Shown: one piece after another, positions 1-5,822 of the stretch
Position numbering within the stretch: the stretch's first letter is position 1
Layout: each line of letters opens with the position of its first letter
Origin: an uncultured Clostridia bacterium
GTDB lineage: Bacteria > Bacillota > Clostridia > Christensenellales > Aristaeellaceae
Assembly (NCBI GenBank): GCA_934631985.1
Contig: CAKTYE010000089.1
Coordinates: 1 to 8,331 of the forward strand
DNA length: 8,331 bases
Direction of reading: 5' to 3'
Notes under the pieces: model-generated
What the model saw: the letters and a program-made list of their open reading frames with translations, nothing else
Database searches by the model: none
Told to the model about the DNA's origin: nothing
Made by a program: the position numbers and the translations under genes

Positions 1-67
1 GTTCTTCCCCCTTCTGCTTACCTGGTGAAAAAGAGCCGCAAAGTGCCTATTTTCGACAGGAACCATC

Positions 68-102
68 AAAAAGAGCCTGCAATGCACAAAAATGCGATGC
101 AG
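68..102 (-). terminator. Probable terminator of the LuxR-type regulator gene
   Basis: Read on the minus strand just after the regulator's stop codon, CTGCATCGCA and TGCATTGCAG form an imperfect stem (8 of 10 pairs, a two-base internal mismatch) around a short T-rich loop. A run of five T follows four bases later. The stem is weaker than the other terminators in this window and the T-run is displaced, so this is a moderate call. Confidence 0.5.
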
Positions 103-113
103 ACTCGGGTGTT

Positions 114-2483
114 TCATTTCAGTCCCAGCTCGGCGGCACGGCGGATTGCATCCGCACGCCCGGTGACATTTAATTTACGATACAGATTTCCCGTATGGAA
201 TTTTACGGTACGAACGGTGATATTCAGCACCGTTGCGATCTCCTCGTTCTTCTTGCCCGCCGCCAGCAGGCGGAACACCGCGCGTTCCGTTTCCGTAAGC
301 TCCTGCTTTTCCGGCTGCTGCGGCGCAAGATATGCGGGATACAGCCGTGCCTGCGTACAGGCCGCCGCCTGAATGACCTCATTGTAGCGTTTTTGCTTCG
401 GCAAATGCTCCAGCAGCGGCGTGACCGCCACGCCCTCGTCCGCCACAAGCCGCACCAGGCAGTACTTCTCGCCCAGGGCAAGGGCCTCCTGCAATTGTGC
501 TTCCCAGCCGCTTTCCCGGCGGCGGTGATGGAAGATTGCCATCAGCAGCAGGCATTCCGCCTGCCCATAGGGGCGCTCATAGGTGCGGTAATAGGTCAGC
601 ATGCGGTTCGCCAGATAGTTGAACTCCGCCGCCTTGTTCTCCGCCAGGTCAATGCGCAGCTTCGTCATGTAGGCATAGCGGTCCAGAATGCTGAAGCCCG
701 CCGCTTCATCGGGCGCTTCCGCACGGAGCCACTGCTGCGCCATGCCAATATCGCCCCGGCGCAGACCCATGCGCACCTCCTGCGCGCGTAAATTAGACCG
801 AAGTCTTTTCAGTGGTTCATCCCCCAGTTGACGCTGGAAGCCCTGCAGCAGCTCCTGCGCGCGCGGCATTTCTCCCTGTGCTGCAAACACCCGTGCCAGC
901 ACGCCGACCCCTGCGTAGCGTATCTCCCAATCGCCCCGCGCATCGGCTTCCGCGATGCCCGCTGTCAGCAGGGAAATTGCCTGACTGAAGTCCTCATTCA
1001 GCGCCGTCTCATACAGCGTTTCTCCCAGGGCAATGTTGCCCAACCCTGCGCCGCTCTCCCCCAGCACCGTTTCCACAGGCTTGCGCAGGTAGCGGTAGAG
1101 GTTCTGCGCATGGGGTACCCACACACAAAAATCCTTGCCGCCGTTCAGCAGGCTGGGGCCGTTGCCTGCCACGCTCATGCCCCGTATGTGCAGCTCGCCG
1201 CACAGCAGCCGCTTTGCACCCTCTACAAACAGCCCTGCCATTTGCCGACTGCCGCGATGGGGCAGGGTCATGCGCAGATAAAACAGTTCATCCCGGGCCA
1301 GGTCCGTATCCGGGTGGCTTTTATCCCCGGCATAGTCCTGCAATGCCTGAAACCATCGCTCGCTTTCCTCCACCTGGCAGCGGAGGGAATAACTCATGCA
1401 CAGGGCCGACATCAGCTGCGGATGCGCCCGCACCGTCTCCTGGGGCAGCAGCTCATAATAGGGCCGCAAATCGGCATAGTGTCCACTGGCAGCCTTGTGC
1501 CGCGCATCGTCCAGCATCAGGCGCACCATCGCGTCCCAGTTTTCGCTCATGCGGTAAGCGTCCAGCGCCTTCAGCAACTCTCCCTGCGCGGCCCAGAAAT
1601 CGCCTGCCCGGTCGAACTGCTCGGCAATGAACTCCCGGCTGCACCTGCGCCGCTGCAGGTCCAGCAGATAATTGTGCATGAACTCCTGCACCGTATATCC
1701 CCCGGCACCGTCCGGGATCATATAGCTGCCCAGATCCAGCAGGCGCAAAAGCGTTGCGGAAGCGGTATCCTTTCCCGTCACAGCCGCCGCCATCGCCGGG
1801 GTAAAGGCCACGAAGCCGCCCATGTGCAGCAGGAAGGACTGGATCTCGGCATCATAGGTGTCAAACAGCACATGGTCAAAGCAGTCGAACACATCCCGCC
1901 AGATCTGCTCCAGCACCTTCTCCGGCGGCTGGCCACTGGCAGCAATGCGCGACATGCCCAGCGACATTGCCATGGCCCAGCCATAATTCGTCTGCTGCAC
2001 AAAGGTCATCATACCCTGCGTGGGCTGCAAGCCCCGCTGGCGAATATAGCGCATGGATTCCTCCGGCGTGAACGCCATAAAGCGCTGCCCCAGCAGCGTC
2101 ATGCGTCCCATGGCGTAGTCTGTTTTCAGCCAGGAGGGCAGGCTGGAGCGGCCCGTTAATAAGACTTTGGTCTGTTCTGGCAGATTTTGCAGCCGCCGAT
2201 GCAGCGCCGCACGTTTTTCCGGCGCCGTCAGCGCTTCCAGATTTTCCACAATGACCAGCGAGGTCCCCGCCGGGATGTTCGGCAGCTCCGGGTCAAAATT
2301 CGCATCAGCACAGCAGAAATAGGCATTGGTCTGTTTTGTCTGTGCCAGCATTTGATGGATCAGCACCGTTTTGCCGCTGCCGAAATACGCGCCCAGGTAA
2401 ACATAGCCCTTTTCGTCCAGGGCTTCCCTCAACTGTGCAGCGTGGGCAGGCCGTGCCAACAGCATCCGTGCATCTGTCTGCAA
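114..2483 (-). CDS. MalT/LuxR-type ATP-binding transcriptional regulator (about 789 aa)
   Basis: This is a large signal-transducing transcription factor of the MalT-like class: an N-terminal nucleotide-binding module, a long helical-repeat middle, and a C-terminal LuxR DNA-binding domain. Counting from the chosen start, the Walker A loop GAYFGSGKT lies at residues 31-39, a Walker B-like strand (LVIVEN) near 76-81, and a sensor-like VLLTGR near 107-112. The last 61 residues (729-789) are a LuxR helix-turn-helix with the typical pattern LTETERAVFRLLAAGKKNEEI and then VRTVKFHTGNLYRKL. The frame stays open to a GTG at 2540, but the promoter overlaps that codon, so I chose the TTG at 2483, 10 nt after AAAGGAG; the ATG at 2465 is an alternative. 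In MalT-type proteins, ATP and a small inducer drive oligomerisation. The inducer and targets here are unknown, and no obvious target operon is adjacent. At about 789 aa it is somewhat shorter than MalT (about 900). Confidence 0.9.
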   Translation of the reverse strand: MQTDARMLLARPAHAAQLREALDEKGYVYLGAYFGSGKTVLIHQMLAQTKQTNAYFCCADANFDPELPNIPAGTSLVIVENLEALTAPEKRAALHRRLQNLPEQTKVLLTGRSSLPSWLKTDYAMGRMTLLGQRFMAFTPEESMRYIRQRGLQPTQGMMTFVQQTNYGWAMAMSLGMSRIAASGQPPEKVLEQIWRDVFDCFDHVLFDTYDAEIQSFLLHMGGFVAFTPAMAAAVTGKDTASATLLRLLDLGSYMIPDGAGGYTVQEFMHNYLLDLQRRRCSREFIAEQFDRAGDFWAAQGELLKALDAYRMSENWDAMVRLMLDDARHKAASGHYADLRPYYELLPQETVRAHPQLMSALCMSYSLRCQVEESERWFQALQDYAGDKSHPDTDLARDELFYLRMTLPHRGSRQMAGLFVEGAKRLLCGELHIRGMSVAGNGPSLLNGGKDFCVWVPHAQNLYRYLRKPVETVLGESGAGLGNIALGETLYETALNEDFSQAISLLTAGIAEADARGDWEIRYAGVGVLARVFAAQGEMPRAQELLQGFQRQLGDEPLKRLRSNLRAQEVRMGLRRGDIGMAQQWLRAEAPDEAAGFSILDRYAYMTKLRIDLAENKAAEFNYLANRMLTYYRTYERPYGQAECLLLMAIFHHRRRESGWEAQLQEALALGEKYCLVRLVADEGVAVTPLLEHLPKQKRYNEVIQAAACTQARLYPAYLAPQQPEKQELTETERAVFRLLAAGKKNEEIATVLNITVRTVKFHTGNLYRKLNVTGRADAIRRAAELGLK

Positions 2484-2493
2484 TTCCCCCACG

Positions 2494-2500
2494 CTCCTTT
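2494..2500 (-). promoter_or_regulatory. Ribosome binding site of the LuxR-type regulator
   Basis: AAAGGAG on the minus strand lies 10 nt before the TTG at 2483 and only 1 nt before a GTG at 2492, which is too close to use. It supports the TTG (or the ATG at 2465) over the upstream GTG at 2540. Confidence 0.6.
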
Positions 2501-2511
2501 CCTTTGACCTT

Positions 2512-2540
2512 ATTTTAGCACAAGCCGCGTTTTTTGTCAC
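2512..2540 (-). promoter_or_regulatory. Sigma-A promoter of the LuxR-type regulator
   Basis: On the minus strand, GTGACA (2535-2540) is followed by a 17-nt spacer and TAAAAT (2512-2517). A TG in front of the -10 box makes it an extended -10. Transcription would start near 2505, giving a leader of about 20 nt that carries the AAAGGAG site. The -35 box begins directly at the most distal possible start codon. Confidence 0.7.
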
Positions 2541-2558
2541 GCGCCCGCCGTTCCACGC

Positions 2559-2588
2559 AAAAGGACGGCAGGCCTTCTCCTACCGTCC
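2559..2588 (-). terminator. Terminator of the ribbon-helix-helix gene
   Basis: On the minus strand, six bases after the TAA stop, GGACGGTAGG and CCTGCCGTCC form a 10-bp stem with one G-T wobble and a 6-nt loop, followed by TTTT. The plus-strand copy is also followed by a T-rich stretch, but no plus-strand gene needs it. Confidence 0.8.
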
Positions 2589-2593
2589 CCCTT

Positions 2594-3085
2594 TTATTTC
2601 AAGCCATAATGCCGCTTCACAGCGTCGGATGCGCTGACCTTGCCGCGCACCTGAATGCTCTCTACCGTCGCGAACACAAGCTCCTCCGGGATCGTTTCCG
2701 CAATGTGCAGCAGGCCGTAGCCGGTGCACTGGATGGTGCTTCCCTGCTGACGAAGCGCCTCCAACTCCCGCCGATCCAGGCTGTACACGCCCATGAACCA
2801 CTGCTTGTTATCGCAGATGGACGTGCTTTGCTGCTGTGCCAGCCGGTCAATATCTGACTTGCGGCGGTCCAGCGTCTCCCGCAGCGCCTGATTGATGAAG
2901 TCGCTGCGGTTGGAATAATAGCCGCCATCCACCAGCAGATCGATCTGGGAAAGCGTCGCGACATTCAGGTTGACCGACACCTTTTCGCTGCTGCGGCTGG
3001 TGCTGATGCCAAAGGAGTGTCCATCCACAGGCTCTGAGGTAGTGATCGAAATGCTTCTGCGGCCCGTCTGCTTTTCCGTATCCAT
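2594..3085 (-). CDS. Ribbon-helix-helix (CopG-like) protein with a C-terminal domain of unknown function
   Basis: This is a 163-aa protein. Residues 35-73 match a ribbon-helix-helix DNA-binding fold: a strand (KVSVNLNVAT), helix 1 (LSQIDLLVDGG), the turn YYSNRSDF and helix 2 (INQALRETLDR). The first 34 residues are polar and probably disordered. A linker rich in Q, S and D leads to a second domain at about 96-160 (WFMGVYSLDRRELEAL, then TGYGLLHIAE and PEELVFATVESIQV). I do not recognise that domain with confidence; it could bind a ligand or mediate oligomerisation. It lacks a NikR-like nickel-site pattern. The ATG at 3085 has AGGAG 8 nt upstream. The gene has its own strong promoter and terminator and faces the ArsR gene, so mutual or self-regulation is plausible but inferred. 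Confidence 0.85.
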   Translation of the reverse strand: MDTEKQTGRRSISITTSEPVDGHSFGISTSRSSEKVSVNLNVATLSQIDLLVDGGYYSNRSDFINQALRETLDRRKSDIDRLAQQQSTSICDNKQWFMGVYSLDRRELEALRQQGSTIQCTGYGLLHIAETIPEELVFATVESIQVRGKVSASDAVKRHYGLK

Positions 3086-3101
3086 GGCACTCTCTCCTCT
3101 T

Positions 3102-3123
3102 ATATGCTCTCATTGGAGTATAT
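3102..3123. promoter_or_regulatory. Imperfect palindrome over the transcription start of the ribbon-helix-helix gene
   Basis: ATATGCTC (3102-3109) and GAGTATAT (3116-3123) are inverted repeats matching at 7 of 8 positions, with a 6-nt centre. The site lies just downstream of the -10 box and covers the expected start of transcription near 3119. A repressor bound here would block the gene, so it is a candidate operator for the ribbon-helix-helix protein itself or for ArsR. Chance occurrence is possible. Confidence 0.4.
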
Positions 3124-3125
3124 TT

Positions 3126-3154
3126 ATCGTATCACAGCAGATGCTGGCTGTCAA
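3126..3154 (-). promoter_or_regulatory. Strong sigma-A promoter of the ribbon-helix-helix gene
   Basis: On the minus strand, a perfect -35 TTGACA (3149-3154) and a 17-nt spacer lead to TACGAT (3126-3131), with TG in the extended -10 position. This is the best promoter in the window by match to consensus. Confidence 0.85.
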
Positions 3155-3167
3155 GCCGCGCAGACTT

Positions 3168-3197
3168 TTTGCATTTCTGTGAAAAATGTGCTATACT
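3168..3197 (+). promoter_or_regulatory. Promoter of the ArsR-family gene
   Basis: The -10 box TATACT (3192-3197) is preceded by TG in the extended position (TGCTATACT). The -35 is weak: TTTGCA at 3168-3173 with an 18-nt spacer, or TTGCAT at 3169-3174 with 17. It lies back to back with the opposing promoter, the two -35 boxes being only about 14 nt apart. Confidence 0.7.
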
Positions 3198-3228
3198 CTT
3201 TTTGGTTTGAGCAAAGGGGGCGCAGGCG

Positions 3229-3588
3229 ATGGCAGAGGAAACCAACGAAACCGGGGCTTATTTGCACGTTCACGATCAGGTGGTGGCACAGGTACAGGAG
3301 ACCATGCCCGGCGACGACATCCTTGGCCCGCTCTCCGAGCTGTTCAAGATTTTCGGCGACGCGACGCGCATTCGCATTTTGATGGTGCTTTTTCAGTCCG
3401 AGGTCTGCGTCTATGACCTGGCAAAGCTGCTGAATATGACCCAATCCGCCATTTCTCATCAGCTGCGACTGCTAAAGCAGGCCAAGCTGGTCAAAAGCCG
3501 CCGTGAAGGCAAGATCGTCTTTTATTCGCTGGCAGACAGCCATGTGCGCACCATGCTGGATCAGGGTATGGAGCATATTCAGGAATAA
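3229..3588 (+). CDS. ArsR/SmtB-family metal-responsive repressor, probable zinc sensor
   Basis: This 119-aa winged-helix repressor has the full family core: LFKIFGDATRIRIL (38-51), the recognition helix in LLNMTQSAISHQLRLL (67-82), and a wing in SRREGKIVFYSL (90-101). The last helix reads DSHVRTMLDQGMEHIQE and carries D103, H105, H116 and E119, the ligand order of the SmtB helix-5 zinc site (D, H, H, E), with E119 the final residue. The second site seen in CadC-like relatives looks degraded: the usual CVCD is C60-V-Y-D, and the N-terminus has HVHD at 13-16 instead of a cysteine pair. Family knowledge says metal binding releases such a repressor from DNA. Zinc is my inference; cobalt or another ion is possible. 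AAAGGGGG lies 8 nt before the ATG. No efflux pump or metallothionein gene is nearby, so its targets lie elsewhere or include the facing gene. Confidence 0.92.
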   Translation: MAEETNETGAYLHVHDQVVAQVQETMPGDDILGPLSELFKIFGDATRIRILMVLFQSEVCVYDLAKLLNMTQSAISHQLRLLKQAKLVKSRREGKIVFYSLADSHVRTMLDQGMEHIQE

Positions 3589-3603
3589 AGCCTCGCAAAT
3601 TGC

Positions 3604-3640
3604 AAAGGGAGAACAAGCCGTTCAGCTTGTTCTCCCTTTT
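3604..3640. terminator. Shared bidirectional terminator of arsR-like gene and amidohydrolase
   Basis: A perfect 15-bp stem (AAAGGGAGAACAAGC with GCTTGTTCTCCCTTT) closes a 6-nt loop. It lies 15 nt after the ArsR stop and 4 nt beyond the convergent amidohydrolase stop. The plus-strand arm ends in TTTT; on the minus strand the stem ends in TTT followed by GCAATTTG. It probably terminates both transcripts. Confidence 0.85.
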
Positions 3641-3643
3641 GCG

Positions 3644-4438
3644 TTACAGTGCTGCGTAGAACGCTTCAAAATTAGCATGGGCGATTTTTTCCCGCTCCGC
3701 TTCCGTAAGCGGCAGGGCCTGAAAGCGCTGCATTTCCTCCACAGGGTCCCACATGGGGTAATCCGTACCGAAAAACACGCGATCCGCGCCATAGCGATGA
3801 ATGACCTTGACCGCCTCCTCCGGCGAAACGGCAAACAGGCTGGAGGAGGTATCCACCCACACATTGCTGCGGCCCGCCAGAATCTTCCAGCCATCCTCCC
3901 ATATGGACCAGCCGCCCAGGTGCGCACAAATCGTGCGCAGGCTCGGCACCCGGTCCAGCGCCCGGGCCATGCGTTCCGGCTGACTGTAGGGGTAGCGCTT
4001 GTCCCCCGTATGCACCAGCAGCGCCAGACGGCGTTCCTCCATGGCCTCTAGCATGCGGATGGCCCGCGGCTCATCCATGCAGAACTGCTGAATGTCCGGG
4101 TGGAGCTTCACGCCCTTCATGCCCAGCGCCAGTATGCGATCCAGCTCCTTTTCCAGTGCGGGATGATCCGGGTGCATGGCGCCGAAGCCGATGAACCGAT
4201 CCGGGTGTTCCGCCGCGCTGCGGGCAATAAAGTCATTGATCGCCTGCGCCCGCTCCCATGTCACCGCCACCGACTGCACCAGAAACTTATCGATGCCTGC
4301 CGCCGTTCCCTGCTGAAGCAGCATGGCAACAGAGCCGTCCATCTCCACCGACATCTGGTAAAACGTACCGATGGAGCGCGCGGCCTTCATGGCAATAGCG
4401 TCGGGGTAAATGTGAGCATGGGTATCAATACAGCGCAT
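3644..4438 (-). CDS. TIM-barrel metal-dependent amidohydrolase (amidohydrolase_2 / COG2159 type)
   Basis: This 264-aa protein belongs to the amidohydrolase-related hydrolase and decarboxylase family. Metal and active-site residues can be placed: H7 and H9 in IDTHAHIYPD, H113 in KGVKLHPD, H143 in LVHTGD, H173 in CAHLGG, and D226 in FFGTDYPMWDP. Relatives hydrolyse lactones or amides, or decarboxylate aromatic acids; the substrate cannot be read from the sequence. There is no signal peptide, so it should be cytoplasmic. The frame is open 20 codons further, but the ATG at 4438 has AAAGGAG 5 nt upstream and begins at the conserved first strand, whereas the longer start would lie in the hairpin region. 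It is the last gene of the dapF-dapL-purA cluster, 69 nt behind purA, and converges on the ArsR gene. A link to purine or diaminopimelate metabolism is suggested only by position. Confidence 0.88.
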   Translation of the reverse strand: MRCIDTHAHIYPDAIAMKAARSIGTFYQMSVEMDGSVAMLLQQGTAAGIDKFLVQSVAVTWERAQAINDFIARSAAEHPDRFIGFGAMHPDHPALEKELDRILALGMKGVKLHPDIQQFCMDEPRAIRMLEAMEERRLALLVHTGDKRYPYSQPERMARALDRVPSLRTICAHLGGWSIWEDGWKILAGRSNVWVDTSSSLFAVSPEEAVKVIHRYGADRVFFGTDYPMWDPVEEMQRFQALPLTEAEREKIAHANFEAFYAAL

Positions 4439-4459
4439 GTTTGCTCCTTTGTATATACT

Positions 4460-4494
4460 TCGAGGGGGCGCTCCCGCAGAAGCAGCCCCCTCGA
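4460..4494 (-). other. GC-rich hairpin between purA and the amidohydrolase gene
   Basis: TCGAGGGGGC (4460-4469) and GCCCCCTCGA (4485-4494) form a perfect 10-bp stem with a 15-nt loop, 13 nt after the purA stop. On the minus strand it is followed by AAGTATATAC rather than a T-run, so it is not a standard terminator. It could protect the 3' end of a processed purA transcript, or lower expression of the last gene. Confidence 0.6.
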
Positions 4495-4507
4495 TCAACG
4501 TCAGGGA

Positions 4508-5782
4508 TCAGCGATAGATAATGTCCTCACGGCGGGGGCCATTGGAGACCATATGGATGGGCGCACCCACCTGCTCCTCAATGAACTCCACATACTTGCG
4601 GCAGTTTTCAGGCAGGTCTTCATACTTCCGAATGCCGCGAATGTCGCACTTCCAGCCGGGCAGCTTCTTGTACACGCCCTTGCAGCGCATCAGCTTGGGC
4701 GTAGAGGGGAAGTCGGTGATCTGCTCGCCGTCCACCTCGTAGGCCACGCACACGGGGATCTCATCCAGATAGCCCAGTACGTCCAGGTTGGTCATGACCA
4801 CCTGGGTGCCGCCCTGCACCATCACGCCGTAGCGGGTCGCCACGCAGTCGAACCAGCCCACATCACGGGCGCGGCCCGTGGTCGCACCAAACTCACCCGC
4901 ATCGCCGCCGCGACGGCGCAACTCATCACCCTCGGGACCAGACAGACGCACCACGAAGGGGCCTGCGCCCACCGCGCTGGAATAAGCCTTGGTCACGCAG
5001 TAAATGTCCTTGATGTCCAGCGGAGACACGCCAGCGCCCACGCAGCCATAGCCCGCCAGCGGGGAGGAGGAGGTGGTGTAGGGATAGATGCCGTGGTCGG
5101 GGTCGCGCAGGGTTCCCAGCTGGCCCTCCAGCAGGATGGTCTTGCCTTCCTTGCTGGCCTGGTGCAGGAACTTCGTGGTGTCGCCCACCCAGGGACGGAT
5201 CTTCTCCGCCAGCTCCTGCAGGTGCTTCACCAGCGCGTCCAGATCAACATCGGGCTTATGATAGAGGCCCTCCAGCAGGGCGTTCTTCTTCACCAGCGCG
5301 ATCTTCAGGCGCTCGCGGAGCATCGGCTCGTCATACAGCTCGCACACCTGGATGCCCACCTTGGCATACTTATCGCTGTAGAAGGGCGCGATGCCAGACT
5401 TGGTGGAGCCGAAGGAATTCTTGCCCAGACGCTCCTCCTCAAACTTGTCAAAGTCCACATGATAGGGCATCATCACCTGCGCCCGGTCGCTGATGAGCAG
5501 CTTGGGCATGGGTACGCCGCGGGAGGTCACGCTGTCCAGCTCGCGCAGCAGTGCTTCAATATCCAGCGCCACGCCAGGGCCGATGACGTTTACAATATTC
5601 TGATGGAATACGCCCGATGGCAGCAGATGCAGCGCAAACTTGCCGTATTCGTTGATGATGGTATGGCCTGCGTTCGCGCCGCCCTGGAAACGAACGACAA
5701 CGTCGCTCTTTTCCGCCAGCAGGTCGGTCACCTTGCCCTTGCCTTCGTCGCCCCAGTTCGCACCGACAATCGTATTCACCAT
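4508..5782 (-). CDS. purA: Adenylosuccinate synthetase
   Basis: PurA joins IMP and aspartate, using GTP, to make adenylosuccinate, the first committed step from IMP to AMP. At 424 aa it has normal length. The GTP/IMP loop GANWGDEGKGK is at 7-17 with catalytic D12, and NAGHT (37-41) holds the catalytic H40. Further landmarks are GSTKSGIAP (125-133), GTLRDPDHGIYPYTTSSS (223-240), GATTGRARDVGWFD (299-312) and SNGPRRED (413-420) near the C-terminus. The N in GANWGDEGKGK, where most PurA have Q, and the GSTKSGIAP form match a variant common in gut Clostridia, so I do not regard them as defects. The ATG at 5782 has GGAGG 10 nt upstream. It starts 40 nt after dapL in the same direction and is probably co-transcribed, although a weak internal promoter cannot be excluded. 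Confidence 0.98.
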   Translation of the reverse strand: MVNTIVGANWGDEGKGKVTDLLAEKSDVVVRFQGGANAGHTIINEYGKFALHLLPSGVFHQNIVNVIGPGVALDIEALLRELDSVTSRGVPMPKLLISDRAQVMMPYHVDFDKFEEERLGKNSFGSTKSGIAPFYSDKYAKVGIQVCELYDEPMLRERLKIALVKKNALLEGLYHKPDVDLDALVKHLQELAEKIRPWVGDTTKFLHQASKEGKTILLEGQLGTLRDPDHGIYPYTTSSSPLAGYGCVGAGVSPLDIKDIYCVTKAYSSAVGAGPFVVRLSGPEGDELRRRGGDAGEFGATTGRARDVGWFDCVATRYGVMVQGGTQVVMTNLDVLGYLDEIPVCVAYEVDGEQITDFPSTPKLMRCKGVYKKLPGWKCDIRGIRKYEDLPENCRKYVEFIEEQVGAPIHMVSNGPRREDIIYR

Positions 5783-5822
5783 GGTAGTTCAGCCTCCGTA
5801 TATTTATTGGGAAGGAACGTGG

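Noticed and set aside
7..17. PurA loop reading GANWGDEGKGK instead of the usual Q before WGDEGKGK (numbers here are protein residues)
   Set aside because: Taken together with GSTKSGIAP and GTLRDPDHG, it matches the PurA variant known from gut Clostridia, so it is a lineage trait and not a defect.
828..2159. A 443-codon open frame on the plus strand opposite the LuxR-type regulator
   Set aside because: It is an antisense shadow in GC-rich coding DNA: rich in His, Gln, Arg and Ala, without a recognisable domain, and opposite a well-supported protein.
2594..3588. Toxin-antitoxin pair made of the ribbon-helix-helix protein and its neighbour
   Set aside because: The neighbour is an ArsR repressor on the opposite strand, and there is no small toxin gene in an adjacent, overlapping or co-directional position.
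5783..5822. Separate promoter for purA in the 40-nt gap after dapL
   Set aside because: A TATACG box exists, but the matching -35 is poor and transcription would begin almost at the ribosome binding site. Co-transcription with dapL is simpler.
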